Shown here: piece after piece, positions 46,471 to 56,190 of the stretch | Numbering within the stretch: position 1 is the first letter of the stretch | Layout of the letters: each line of letters starts with the position of its first letter | NCBI RefSeq assembly: GCF_018388465.1 | Contig: NZ_CP074404.1 | Location: 3,472,001-3,536,000 of the forward strand | DNA from: Cellulomonas fengjieae | Lineage (GTDB): Bacteria > Actinomycetota > Actinomycetes > Actinomycetales > Cellulomonadaceae | Direction: 5' to 3' | DNA: 64,000 bases | Translations under genes and position numbers: made by a program | Notes under the pieces: generated by a model | Seen by the model: only the letters and a program-made list of their open reading frames with translations | Databases searched by the model: none | Told to the model about the DNA's origin: nothing

Positions 46471-49215
46471 ATGTCACCGACTACCCACCGTCGCCGCGCC
46501 GCCGGGCTGGCGGTCGCCGCCGCCCTCGCCGTCTCCGGGCTCGTCGCCTCGTCGCAGGCCGCGGTCGCGGCGCCCGACCCCGGCTCGCCGGTCAAGGTGA
46601 ACCAGGTCGCCTACGTGCCGGGTGTCGCCAAGGTCGCGACCCTGGTCAGCTCGTCGACGGCGCCGGTCGCGTGGACGCTGCGGAACGCGGCCGGCACGGT
46701 CGTGGCGTCGGGCCAGTCGACGGTCAAGGGCGCCGACGCGCTGTCCGGCGACTCGACGCACCTCATCGACTTCTCGACGTTCGACACGCCAGGCACCGGC
46801 TACGTGCTGTCCGCCGCCAACGCCAGCAGCTACCCCTTCGACATCTCGGCCGACCCGGTGAAGAGGCTGCGGTACGACTCGCTCGCGTTCTTCTACCACC
46901 AGCGCAGCGGCATCGCGATCGACGCCCGGTACGTCGGCAGCACCTACGCCCGGGCCGCCGGGCACCTGGGTGTCGCGCCCAACCAAGGCGACACGAGCGT
47001 GCCGTGCCGCCAGTCGTGCGGCTACAGCCTCGACGTGCGCGGCGGCTGGTACGACGCCGGCGACCAGGGCAAGTACGTGGTCAACGGCGGCATCGCCACG
47101 TGGCAGCTGCAGAACGCGTACGAGCGGACGCTCCACGTCGCCGGCGCCGACAAGACGGCGCTGGGCGACGGCACCATGGCGATCCCGGAGCGGGCCAACG
47201 GCGCCCCCGACATCCTCGACGAGGCGCGGTGGGAGCTCGAGTTCCTGCTCCGCATGCAGGTGCCGGCCGGGCGGACCGACGCCGGGATGGTGCACCACAA
47301 GATGCACGACGAGAACTGGACCGCTCTGCCGACGATCCCCGCGCAGGACAGCCAGCGCCGGGTCCTGTCACCGGTGAGCACCGCGGCGACGCTGAACCTG
47401 GCGGCGGTGGCGGCGCAGGCGTCGCGGTTGTGGAAGACGATCGACCCGACGTTCTCGGCGAAGGCCCTGGCTGCGGCGCAGACCGCGTACACCGCCGCCA
47501 AGGCGAACCCGAACCGGATCGCGTCCGCGAACGACGGCACCGGTGGCGGCGCCTACAGCGACAGCTCGGTCACGGACGAGTTCTACTGGGCGGCCGCCGA
47601 GCTGTACGCGACGACCGGCTCCGACAGCTACCGCGCCGACGTCACCGGGTCGTCGCTGTACAAGGGCCGGAGCTTCGCGCAGCGCGGGTACGACTGGGGC
47701 TGGACCGGTGGCCTCGGCGACACGACGCTCGCCCTCGTCCCGACCGGGCTCCCGTCGTCCGACGTGGCGGCCACCCGCGCCGCCATCGTGACGTTCGCCG
47801 ATTCGGCCCTGGCCCGCGCCACGAGCCAGGCCTACCCGGCGCCCAACAACGCCGGGTCCGTCTACTACTGGGGCTCGAACGGCCAGGTCGCCAACAACGC
47901 GAACGCCCTCGCACTCGCGTACGACTTCACCGGCCAGTCGAAGTACCGCACCGGCGTGTACGCCGCGCTCGACTACTTCCAGGGCCGCAACCCGCTCAAC
48001 CAGTCCTACATCGCGGGGTACGGCGAGAAGGCGGTGCAGAACGTGCACCACCGGTTCTGGGCCCACCAGGCCGACGCGTCGCTGCCCATCGCACCGCCCG
48101 GCTCGTTCTCGGGCGGCCCGAACAGCGAGCTGCAGGACCCGATCGCCGCGGCGCAGCTCGCGGGCTGCGCGCCCCAAAAGTGCTTCGTCGACCACATCGA
48201 GGCGTACTCCGTCAACGAGGTCGCGATCAACTGGAACTCGGCGCTCGCGTGGCTCGCGACGTGGGCCGCGGAGCACACGGGCGCAGCACCGGCGGTCGAC
48301 ACGACCCCGCCGACCGTCCCCGGCACGCCGCTGGTCTCCGTGAGCGGCATGAACTTCACGTCCGCGGGCCTCTCGTGGACCGCCTCGGCCGACCCGGAGA
48401 GCGGGATCGCCGGGTACGACGTCGTGCGCGTCGTAGGCGACTCGCTCGAAGTCGTCGCGACGACCACCGCGACGAACGCGACGGTGAGCCGCCTCCAGCC
48501 GGCGACCTCGTACACGTACGTGATCGTGGCCCGCAACGGCGCCGGTCTCTCCTCGACGTCCGCCCCCGTCACCTTCCGGACCGGGGAGGACGTCCCGCCG
48601 GTCGACACCCCGCCGACGACGCCGGGCACGCCCGTGGCCTCCGCGGTCACCACGACGGGCGCGACCCTGACGTGGACCGCCTCGACGGACGACACGGGCG
48701 TCGCGGGGTACGACGTGCTGCGCGTCTCCGGCGGTGCGTCCACCGTGGTCGCGACGTCGGCCACCCCGACGGTCACGCTCACCGGGCTGACCCCCGGCAC
48801 CGACCACGTGCTCGCCGTCCGGGCGCGGGACACCGCCGGGCAGCTCTCGTCGGTCTCGCCGACCGTCGCCTTCCGGACCCTGCCCACCGAGACGACACCG
48901 CCCAGCACCTGTGCGGTCACGTACTCCGCGAACTCATGGGGCAGCGGGTTCACGGCGTCGATCACCCTGACCAACACCGGATCGACGCCGTGGACGTCGT
49001 GGAACCTCGGGTTCACGTTCGCGGGCGACCAGAAGGTCACGCAGGGGTGGAGCGCGAGCTACAGCCAGACCGGCTCGGCCGTGACCGTGACGAACGCGGC
49101 GTGGAACGGCAACGTGCCTGCCGGCGGCTCGACGAGCATCGGCTTCAACGGCTCGTACAGCGGCACCAACTCCGCGCCGACGGGCTTCACCGTGAACGGC
49201 ACGCCCTGCGCCTGA
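46471..49215 (+). CDS. Secreted GH9 endoglucanase with two FN3 domains and CBM2
   Basis: The 914-residue cellulase has a signal peptide (residues 1-33), an N-terminal Ig-like domain (about 36-125), and a GH9 catalytic domain (about 130-610) with the Asp pair D195/D198 in GGWYDAGDQGKYV, the VHHRFW block and the catalytic acid E583 in YSVNEVAINWN. Two fibronectin type III domains (about 620-710 and 720-805) and a family 2 cellulose-binding module with conserved Trp residues close the protein. It is intact and acts outside the cell on cellulose. Confidence 0.95.
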   Translation: MSPTTHRRRAAGLAVAAALAVSGLVASSQAAVAAPDPGSPVKVNQVAYVPGVAKVATLVSSSTAPVAWTLRNAAGTVVASGQSTVKGADALSGDSTHLIDFSTFDTPGTGYVLSAANASSYPFDISADPVKRLRYDSLAFFYHQRSGIAIDARYVGSTYARAAGHLGVAPNQGDTSVPCRQSCGYSLDVRGGWYDAGDQGKYVVNGGIATWQLQNAYERTLHVAGADKTALGDGTMAIPERANGAPDILDEARWELEFLLRMQVPAGRTDAGMVHHKMHDENWTALPTIPAQDSQRRVLSPVSTAATLNLAAVAAQASRLWKTIDPTFSAKALAAAQTAYTAAKANPNRIASANDGTGGGAYSDSSVTDEFYWAAAELYATTGSDSYRADVTGSSLYKGRSFAQRGYDWGWTGGLGDTTLALVPTGLPSSDVAATRAAIVTFADSALARATSQAYPAPNNAGSVYYWGSNGQVANNANALALAYDFTGQSKYRTGVYAALDYFQGRNPLNQSYIAGYGEKAVQNVHHRFWAHQADASLPIAPPGSFSGGPNSELQDPIAAAQLAGCAPQKCFVDHIEAYSVNEVAINWNSALAWLATWAAEHTGAAPAVDTTPPTVPGTPLVSVSGMNFTSAGLSWTASADPESGIAGYDVVRVVGDSLEVVATTTATNATVSRLQPATSYTYVIVARNGAGLSSTSAPVTFRTGEDVPPVDTPPTTPGTPVASAVTTTGATLTWTASTDDTGVAGYDVLRVSGGASTVVATSATPTVTLTGLTPGTDHVLAVRARDTAGQLSSVSPTVAFRTLPTETTPPSTCAVTYSANSWGSGFTASITLTNTGSTPWTSWNLGFTFAGDQKVTQGWSASYSQTGSAVTVTNAAWNGNVPAGGSTSIGFNGSYSGTNSAPTGFTVNGTPCA

Positions 49216-49239
49216 GCAGCCTCACCGCGGTACGCCGAG

Positions 49240-49555
49240 GGCCGCCGGTCTCCTGACCGGCGGACGACTGCTGTGGAGCCGCGGCACCAGCGTCGGGGTG
49301 CAGGTCCCGGGACTGCTGCTCATCCCGCAGCGCGTGGAGGACTACCGCCCTCCGGCGTGGCCCGGCGCGTCGGTCGTGCACCTGGACCTGACGGCCGGTG
49401 ACCGTCTCGACGAGCCAGTGGAGCGGGCACTCGCCCTCGGTGCCCGGCTGGCCGATCCGCAGCCGGACGAGCGGTGGAGGGTGCTGCTCGACCCCGCGGG
49501 CCACCCCTTCTGCATCACCACCGTGTCGCCCTCCCCCGAGCTGTTCACGGGCTGA
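49240..49555 (+). pseudogene. 5'-truncated VOC-family gene
   Basis: The frame reads GLLTGGRLLWSRGTSVGVQV, then VVHLDLTAGDRLDEPVERALALGA and WRVLLDPAGHPFCITT, the C-terminal module of a VOC protein. The N-terminal module is missing: the stretch begins only about 25 bp after the cellulase stop, with no suitable start (GTG 49298 would leave 85 residues). Likely a remnant after rearrangement. Confidence 0.6.
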
Positions 49556-50585
49556 ACCGTGCGACGTCCGCGGCGGTCGGTGCCGCAGGCGGGCGCACCG
49601 CCGGCTCGAGCAGCGACAACGTCCGCTGCTGGGCGTCGAGGCGGGCACGGATACCGACCGGCATCGGCAGGTTCGGGCCTGCATGTCCGAACTGGACGTT
49701 GCCCAGTACCGGGATGTCCCGGTCGCCGAGGACATCCAGAACGATCTCGGCCAGGGTCGGCGACGCGTCGGGCGACTCGAGTCCGGCGATCTCGCGCGGG
49801 ATTCCCACGACCATGCCGGAGATCAGGTCGAGGATGCCGGCGTGCCTCAGCACGTGCAGATAGCTCCACACGTACGAGTTCAGGCCACCCATCTCCTCCC
49901 AGAACAGCACGGCACCGTCGAACCACTCGAGCGGCACGGCGAACCGCGTGGCCTGCACGAGTGCGATGCGGTTGATCACGCCCCCGATCAGCGGGCCCTC
50001 GGCGCGTCCCGGACGCCAGCACTCCCAGGACGGGCCCCCGGGCAGCGCGCCGATCGCGTCGGTGCCGGTCAGCAGCTGGGAGTAGAGCGTCTCGAGCTCC
50101 GCTCGGCGCGGCGGCGGCGCGGACTGCCAGCCGTCGCCGAAGCCCGGAGTCGCCATGTCGGCATGGAACCCGACCAGGCCCGTGCGTGCGTAGAGGGCCA
50201 GATGCAGCAGCGAGATGTCGCTGTACCCGAGGATCGGCTTCGGATCGGTCCTGATCGCCTCGAGGTCGATCAGGTCGAGGTATCCGAACGCGGTCTGCCC
50301 GCCGTCATTCGCGATGATCGCGCGGACCTCGGGATCTCGCAGCAGACCGTTGAGCTCGGCGGCGATCTCGGCGGGTTCGGCCGCGCTCCACCAGTGGCTC
50401 CTCCCGACCTCGAGCAGCGGTGCTCGACGCGGACGGAACCCCATGTGCTCGAGCACGCCCACCGTCTTCTGCACGTTGGGCTCGTACTGCGCGATGAGCG
50501 GTCCGGAGAGCGATGCGATCACGACGAGGTCGCCGGCCTGCAGAGCACGCGGTCGGAGCGGCGGAGACGGTGCGGCGGCAGTCAT
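49545..50585 (-). CDS. Peptidase S66 (LD-carboxypeptidase/MccF-like)
   Basis: The 346-residue protein (ATG 50585) has S66 features: N-terminal GDLVVIASLSG, the nucleophile Ser in ILGYSDISLLHLAL, Glu in LFWEEMG, and the His in FGHAGPNLPMPVG. The family cleaves LD-peptide bonds in muropeptides or inactivates microcin C-like antibiotics. Which applies here is open. It overlaps the end of the VOC remnant by 11 bp. Confidence 0.88.
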   Translation of the reverse strand: MTAAAPSPPLRPRALQAGDLVVIASLSGPLIAQYEPNVQKTVGVLEHMGFRPRRAPLLEVGRSHWWSAAEPAEIAAELNGLLRDPEVRAIIANDGGQTAFGYLDLIDLEAIRTDPKPILGYSDISLLHLALYARTGLVGFHADMATPGFGDGWQSAPPPRRAELETLYSQLLTGTDAIGALPGGPSWECWRPGRAEGPLIGGVINRIALVQATRFAVPLEWFDGAVLFWEEMGGLNSYVWSYLHVLRHAGILDLISGMVVGIPREIAGLESPDASPTLAEIVLDVLGDRDIPVLGNVQFGHAGPNLPMPVGIRARLDAQQRTLSLLEPAVRPPAAPTAADVARFSP

Positions 50586-50753
50586 CGAACGAAGTATCCG
50601 CGCGCGCACCCTTCCGATGCGACGGGTTTTCGGGTGCGTCTCGCTCGGCAGTCGGACCCCGTGGGTGTGTGCCGCGGTCCCTGGATACCGCCCTCGCCGA
50701 GGGGGACCGATCCATCGCGCCCTCGCTCCGCAAGGCGCTGCCCGGCGGGTGGC

Positions 50754-51302
50754 TCAACGCCGGGCGAGCACCTCGTCGACCGTCGTGATCTCGATCAGCG
50801 GTGCGTAGAGCGCCATAGCGTCGAGGGCCCGTTGGTGGTCGTCCTCGCTGGCCCCGGCGCACGCGTCCGCGACGACGCGCACGTGCACGCCGGCATCGGC
50901 CGCGGCCAGCGCCGTGGACAGCACGCAGCAGTCGGTCGACACCCCGGTCAGCACGATCTCGGTGACCCCCGGGAGCGCGGCGGCCGTCGCGGCGTCCCAC
51001 TTGCCGAAGGTCGGACGGTCCAGGACGACCGCGTCGGCGACGGGCAGGTCGGGGACCAGCTCGTACAGCGGGATGTTCGCCGGGTCCAGGGCGAACGGCC
51101 AGGCCGCGTAATACGGCCCCCACGCGCCGGTCGGACGGCCCGCCGGGCGGAACCGGGTCAGTGCCACGCGTGGGCCGAACGCTCCGCGCAGCCGCAGCGT
51201 GCCGGCGAGCGCGTCCGCGAACCGCGGCGTGCACCACGGGCTTGTCGGGTCGGCGAAGACCTGCTGGAGGTCGACGGCCATGAGCCAGGGCGACCCGCTC
51301 AC
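50754..51302 (-). CDS. Isochorismatase-family cysteine hydrolase
   Basis: The 182-residue protein from GTG 51302 has the family catalytic set: Asp in AVDLQQVFAD, Lys in RPTFGKWDA and Cys in VLTGVSTDCCVLSTALAA. Relatives include nicotinamidase and other amide hydrolases. Its start overlaps the permease stop (GTGA), so the two genes are co-translated and the permease probably imports its substrate or a related nitrogenous base. Confidence 0.9.
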   Translation of the reverse strand: MSGSPWLMAVDLQQVFADPTSPWCTPRFADALAGTLRLRGAFGPRVALTRFRPAGRPTGAWGPYYAAWPFALDPANIPLYELVPDLPVADAVVLDRPTFGKWDAATAAALPGVTEIVLTGVSTDCCVLSTALAAADAGVHVRVVADACAGASEDDHQRALDAMALYAPLIEITTVDEVLARR

Positions 51303-52816
51303 GCGACCGGGCCTGCCGCGGACCCGGCGGGCAGCGGCTGCTCGGTGGCCGGCAGGGCCTCCTGGGCACGCACCGCGCGACGGCTGAGCAGCAGCGTGCC
51401 GACGAAGCCGAGCGCGAGGGCCGCGAGCACGCCCAGGTTGGCGTACGCCCACGCGCCCTCACGCCCACCCAGGCCGAACGGCGCGAGCAGGTAGCCCTGC
51501 CAGCCGAGCCAGCCCGCGAACCCGTTGGTCACCAGGCCCCAGCCGAGCACCGAGCCCAGCACGACGAGCGCCACCGGGACGAGCCGCACCGAGCCGTAGC
51601 GGCCCCGCGGGTCAAACAGGTCCCGCACGTCGTACCCGCTGCGCCGCAGGGCGACGTCGGCCATGAACACGCCGCACCACGCCGCGATCGGGACGCCGAG
51701 GGTGATGAGGAAGCCCTGGAACGGTCCGAGGAAGTCGGAGGCGAAGAACACCACGTAGACCGCCCCGAGGATCATCAGCACCCCGTCGATCCCGGCCGCG
51801 ACGGGCCGCGGGACCTTGACCCCGACGCTCAGCAGCGCGAGCCCCGAGGAGTAGATGTCGAGCACGGCTCCTCCGACCAGGCCCAGCACGGCCACGAGCG
51901 CGAACGGCACGAGGAACCACGTGGGCAGCAGCAACGCGAGCGCGCCGATCGGGTCGGCGGCGATCGCGGCGTTCAGGTCGGGCGAGGACCCGGCCAGCAG
52001 GAGCCCGAAGACCAGCAGCAGGAGCGGGGCGAGCGAGGCACCGAACGTGGTCCAGCCGACCACCCCGGCGCTCGAGGACCGCGCCGGCAGGTAGCGGGAG
52101 TAGTCGGCCGCCGCGTTGACCCACCCCAGGCCGAAGCCCGTCATCATGAACACGAACCCGCCGATGACCTGCGGCGCGCTGCCGGCGGGGATAGCGGTCA
52201 CGGTGCCGAGGTCGATCGTGTCGAGCACCAGCACCGCGTAGACGACCGTCAGCACACCGGTGACGACGGTGATCCACTTCTGCAGCTTCATGATGAACTC
52301 GAAGCCGAGCACGCCACCGACGATGATCAGCGCGGCGACCACCGCCAGCGGGAGCAGCCGGGTCGCGGTCCCCGAGGCCCAGCCCAGCGAGCTGAACACG
52401 GTCGCCGTCGCGAGCACGGCCAGGGAGGCCAGGACCGTCTCCCAGCCGACGGTCAGCAGCCAGGACAGCGCGGAGGGCAGCCGGTTGCCGTTGACCCCGA
52501 ACGCCGCCCGGCTCAGCGTCATCGTCGGCGCGTGGCCGCGCTTGCCTGCCAGCGCGACGAACCCGCAGAAGAGGAAGGACACGACGATGCCGACGACACC
52601 GACCGCCGTGGCCTGCGCGAACGAGATCCCGAAGTCGAGCAGGAACGAGCCGTAGGCGATCCCCAGCACGGAGACGTTCGCCGCGAACCACGGCCAGAAC
52701 AGGTCACGCGGCCGGCCCTTGTGCTCGGCCACCTCGATCGCGTTGATGCCGTTGAGCTCGATCCCGCCCGCTGCTGCCTGGGGCGGGGCTGGAGGGACCA
52801 TCGGATGGGCGCTCAA
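51299..52816 (-). CDS. NCS1-family permease (cytosine/purine type)
   Basis: The 505-residue protein has about 12 transmembrane helices. N-terminal GINAIEVAEHKGRPRDLFWPWFAANVSVLGI, RAAFGVNGNRLPSALSWLLTVGWET and GWVNAAADYSRYLPARSS are characteristic of nucleobase:cation symporters of the CodB/Fcy type. It forms a two-gene operon with the isochorismatase-like hydrolase, which hints at salvage or breakdown of a nitrogen heterocycle. Confidence 0.9.
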   Translation of the reverse strand: MSAHPMVPPAPPQAAAGGIELNGINAIEVAEHKGRPRDLFWPWFAANVSVLGIAYGSFLLDFGISFAQATAVGVVGIVVSFLFCGFVALAGKRGHAPTMTLSRAAFGVNGNRLPSALSWLLTVGWETVLASLAVLATATVFSSLGWASGTATRLLPLAVVAALIIVGGVLGFEFIMKLQKWITVVTGVLTVVYAVLVLDTIDLGTVTAIPAGSAPQVIGGFVFMMTGFGLGWVNAAADYSRYLPARSSSAGVVGWTTFGASLAPLLLLVFGLLLAGSSPDLNAAIAADPIGALALLLPTWFLVPFALVAVLGLVGGAVLDIYSSGLALLSVGVKVPRPVAAGIDGVLMILGAVYVVFFASDFLGPFQGFLITLGVPIAAWCGVFMADVALRRSGYDVRDLFDPRGRYGSVRLVPVALVVLGSVLGWGLVTNGFAGWLGWQGYLLAPFGLGGREGAWAYANLGVLAALALGFVGTLLLSRRAVRAQEALPATEQPLPAGSAAGPVA

Positions 52817-52958
52817 GGCTGCCTCGTTTCACGCCGTCGGGGAGACCTGGGCGGAGGGGACCAGGCCGTGCATGCGGAAAGTAGGTCGCGGTACGGGCGG
52901 TGTCAACGGGTGTGCCGGTGTGCGCAGACGCGGGCCGCCCGGCCATCGGGCGCGCCGG

Positions 52959-54125
52959 TCACCAGTTGCGCCCGCCGCCACCCGCGCCGGTCCCGGGCTC
53001 GGTGCCACCGCCGGGAGCCGACCCGGACCCGTCGGCGGGACCCGGCTCTTGCCCGGCCCCACCGCCGCCGGCCTGCCCGTTGCGCTCGGCGAGCTGCTCC
53101 TGGCGCTCGGCCTCGGCCTCTGCCGGGCTCTGCGCGTCCTGCTCGCCGTCGCCGAGCGTCGGGGCCCCCTCGAGCGTGCCGTCCGCGGCGGCCTGCGCGA
53201 TGCGCTCGACCTCGCCTGCCAGCTCGAGCAGGTCCTGCATGCGCTGCTCGGCGGCCGCCTGGGGGTCGCCCCCCTCGCCGCCGCCGCCCTCTTCCTGCTC
53301 CTCGTCCTGCCCACCGCCGCCGCCCTGCGACGGGGGCGGTGCGCACGCCGGGTCGGCCAGCGCCTCGGCCGCGAGCGCCGCGTCGTCGGCCGCGATACGG
53401 AACAGGTAGCCCGCAAACTGCAGCTCGTCGGCGAGCACGGGCGCCTCGGCACCCTCGTACGGTGGCTCGAGGAGCTGCGCGTCGAACGGCTCGCCGGCCT
53501 CCTGCGCCGCCAACGCCTCGGCGAGGGCCTGCGTCTCGGCCAGGTGCTCCTCGGCGTACTCCAGGTTGTCCCTCTCCCGGGCCTGGAACGTGAGGGCACG
53601 GTTGGTCTGCACGTCGCAGCGGTGCGCACGAGGCACGGTCTGCAGGGCCTCGTCGAGGTACTCGATCGCCCGGTCGTGCCGGTCCGCGCGGTAGAAGGCC
53701 GTGCCGGCGTTGAACGCCCCCTTCCAGCCCTCGACGACGGCCCACACGTCGACGAGCTCGAACGCGTCGGCCGCGTCCCACGGGTCGCCCTCGTCGTACG
53801 CCGCACGCGCGTCGCGGTACCCCGGGCCGAGCGCCGCCAGGTTCCAGGCGAAGCTCAGCAGCAGCAGCGCGGGCAGCCAGCTCCACCGCAGCAGGCGGCG
53901 TCGCCTCCGCGCGTGCGGGGGCATCGCCTGCAGGCGGGCGCGCTTCGCCGCGCGGCGCCGCGCGTCGGTCTGCTGCTTCCCGCCGCGCTGGGCTCGGGTC
54001 TGCCGCTTCCCGCGGCCCGTGCCGTCGGCGATGCGGCGGCTCGTCTCGGCGGCCTCGGCCAAGGCGGCGATCTGCTGCGCAGCGGCCTCGCGTCGGGCGC
54101 GCCGGGCATCGGCGCGGCGGCTCAT
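52959..54125 (-). CDS. TPR-type membrane protein of a MoxR operon
   Basis: The 388-residue protein has a long basic Arg/Ala-rich cytoplasmic N-terminus (about 80 residues), one transmembrane helix (LLRWSWLPALLLLSFAWNLAAL), tetratricopeptide-like helices (AFNAGTAFYRADRHDRAIEYLDEALQTV) and a low-complexity Gly/Glu/Ser tail. It resembles the BatC/BatE role, a TPR scaffold in Bat systems. It is last in the operon and overlaps the VWA gene by 4 bp. Confidence 0.75.
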   Translation of the reverse strand: MSRRADARRARREAAAQQIAALAEAAETSRRIADGTGRGKRQTRAQRGGKQQTDARRRAAKRARLQAMPPHARRRRRLLRWSWLPALLLLSFAWNLAALGPGYRDARAAYDEGDPWDAADAFELVDVWAVVEGWKGAFNAGTAFYRADRHDRAIEYLDEALQTVPRAHRCDVQTNRALTFQARERDNLEYAEEHLAETQALAEALAAQEAGEPFDAQLLEPPYEGAEAPVLADELQFAGYLFRIAADDAALAAEALADPACAPPPSQGGGGGQDEEQEEGGGGEGGDPQAAAEQRMQDLLELAGEVERIAQAAADGTLEGAPTLGDGEQDAQSPAEAEAERQEQLAERNGQAGGGGAGQEPGPADGSGSAPGGGTEPGTGAGGGGRNW

Positions 54126-55201
54126 CGTCGTCCCCGCAGCCGGCTCGACGCGCGCGCCCACGTCCACGCCTCGGCGGCGAGCAGCACGCCCGCGAGCAGC
54201 GCGAACGGCCACACGAGGTCACGGCGCGTGCTCAGGTCCGTGCGGCCGTCGGCGGTGATCGCCTCGACGTCGACGCCGGCGACCAGGTCCGCCGTGCTCG
54301 TCGGGCCGTCGCGGTGCACGTACGGCACACCCAGCTCGGCGGCGACCTCGCGCAGCGCGGTCTCGTCCGCGACGGACACGGCGGGGCGTGACGGGTCGTC
54401 GGGGTCGGGGATGTACGGCGCGTCGAGATCGACGGTGCCGTCGAACACCCGCATCGGAGCACCCTGCGCCGTGCCGTACCCCAGCACCGCGCCCCCGTCG
54501 ACGAGCGGCGCGATCCGCGTGAACGACCCCGGCTCGTCGACCTCGGTCGTCTGCTCGCCGTCGGACAGGTAGAACACGAGGCGCACCATCCCGGGGTCGC
54601 GGTCCTGCGCGTCCTGCAACGAGCGCTCCAGGACGTCCAGCGCGCGGTCGCGGCTCGTGCCCGCGGAACCGGCCGTGACCTCCTGCGTCACGGTCTGGGC
54701 CCACGCCCGCACGGCCGTCGCGTCGTCCGTCAGCGGCAGCTGCGTGCCGGCCTCGTCGGCGAACGCGACCACCGAGTAGAACGCGCCCGGAACGTCGCGG
54801 GTCAGCGCGACGACGTCGTGCCGCACGCCATCGAGGCGCTGCACGGCCGGCACCGGGTCGAGGCCGGGCGCCCGCACGACGTCGTCGCCGGGCCCCCAGT
54901 CCTCGGCGGCCATCGAGCCCGTGCGGTCGACGACGAACCACAGCTGGATGCCGACGCGCGCACCGCCGGCCTGCGTCGAGGCGACCGTGGGCGTCAGGCC
55001 GACCACCGCCAGCGCGCCGACGAGCACGGCGCGCCGGGACCACGTCCACGCACCGGCACGCGGCGCATCGGCCCGCCGGACACCGCGGTGCCCCCGGTGC
55101 AGACCCAGGTGCAGACCCAGCGCCTGCCCGACGCACAGCGCGAGCACGGGCAGCGCCGTGAGGAGCACGAGCGCGACCGGGACCACCGCGCGGGCGCTCA
55201 T
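54122..55201 (-). CDS. VWA-domain membrane protein (BatB-like)
   Basis: The 359-residue protein has transmembrane helices at both ends with a von Willebrand A domain between (about 85-320). The metal site reads VVDRTGSM, DxTxS rather than DxSxS, followed by VRLVFYLSDGEQTTE. It pairs with the next VWA protein, and both overlap their neighbours by 4 bp (ATGA). Bat-type proteins form membrane complexes with MoxR ATPases. Confidence 0.85.
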   Translation of the reverse strand: MSARAVVPVALVLLTALPVLALCVGQALGLHLGLHRGHRGVRRADAPRAGAWTWSRRAVLVGALAVVGLTPTVASTQAGGARVGIQLWFVVDRTGSMAAEDWGPGDDVVRAPGLDPVPAVQRLDGVRHDVVALTRDVPGAFYSVVAFADEAGTQLPLTDDATAVRAWAQTVTQEVTAGSAGTSRDRALDVLERSLQDAQDRDPGMVRLVFYLSDGEQTTEVDEPGSFTRIAPLVDGGAVLGYGTAQGAPMRVFDGTVDLDAPYIPDPDDPSRPAVSVADETALREVAAELGVPYVHRDGPTSTADLVAGVDVEAITADGRTDLSTRRDLVWPFALLAGVLLAAEAWTWARASSRLRGRR

Positions 55202-56190
55202 GCGCGCACCCGCCACGCCAGGACGACGACCGCGAGACCGGTGACGTACAGCAGCCACACCCACGGGTCGTCGTCGTCCGTGACGACCTGCTCGGGGTCC
55301 ACCTGCATCGCCGTGAGCTGGCTGTCCTGCACGCGGTCGAGGATCGTCGGCACCGCACCGGGGTCCGCGACCGCCGCGAACGTGCCGCCCGTGCCCTCCG
55401 CCGCGATCCGCAGCTCGGCTGCCGTCGACGCACCGAGGAACTCGTCGTCGTCGACGGGGTACAGGGCGTACACGACGACGCCCCGGGACGTCGCGAGGTC
55501 GGCCGCCGCGGGCATCGTGTACACCGGGGAGCCCCACACCTCGTTGTCGGTGGCGAGGACGACCGAGCGGGACCGAGTGGCGTCGTACTGGTCGAACAGG
55601 AGCGTGCACGACGCGACGCCGTCGCCGACGAGCGAGGCCTGCCCCTCGATCCCGGCCGTGCCACGGAAGACGTCGGCCTGCTCGTCCTCGTCGTCGCCTG
55701 CGAACGCCTCGCGCGCCCTGCGCAGCTCGGACGTCACCAGCTCGTAGTCGTCCGTCAGTGGGAACACCGTGGCGGACGTCGAGTCGAACACCGACAGGGC
55801 CACGCGCTCACCGGTGAAGCCCTCGACGAGCTGCTCGAACGTCGCGACGACGCGCTCGTCGTACTCCAGCATCGAGCCCGACACGTCGAGGCACAGGACG
55901 ATGTCGCGGGTGGCGAGCTCCCGCGTGCGCTCCTGCACCGTGACGGGCCGCGCCGCGAGGACGGCCGCGGCGACCGCGGCCACCGCGACGGCCAGCGCCA
56001 CGCCCACGCGCAGCACCCGGTACCGCACTCGCCAGGCGCGCAGCGCGGGCACGCGGCGCAGGTCGTCGGTGTTGGCCACGGGCGTCGTCCCGCGTCGGTC
56101 CCGCAGCAGCAGGCCCACGACCAGGGCCACGACGACGACGACCAGGACCGCCGGCACCAGCCACGGGACCTCCAGCCCCGCGCGCGTCAC
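55198..56190 (-). CDS. VWA-domain membrane protein (BatA-like)
   Basis: The 330-residue protein from GTG 56190 has an N-terminal anchor helix, a second helix (VALAVAVAAVAAAVLA), then a VWA domain with the standard metal site CLDVSGSM and RSVVLATDNEVWG. A helix closes the C-terminus (VWLLYVTGLAVVVLAW). It is start-coupled to the DUF4381-like gene by GTGA. Confidence 0.88.
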   Translation of the reverse strand: MTRAGLEVPWLVPAVLVVVVVALVVGLLLRDRRGTTPVANTDDLRRVPALRAWRVRYRVLRVGVALAVAVAAVAAAVLAARPVTVQERTRELATRDIVLCLDVSGSMLEYDERVVATFEQLVEGFTGERVALSVFDSTSATVFPLTDDYELVTSELRRAREAFAGDDEDEQADVFRGTAGIEGQASLVGDGVASCTLLFDQYDATRSRSVVLATDNEVWGSPVYTMPAAADLATSRGVVVYALYPVDDDEFLGASTAAELRIAAEGTGGTFAAVADPGAVPTILDRVQDSQLTAMQVDPEQVVTDDDDPWVWLLYVTGLAVVVLAWRVRA

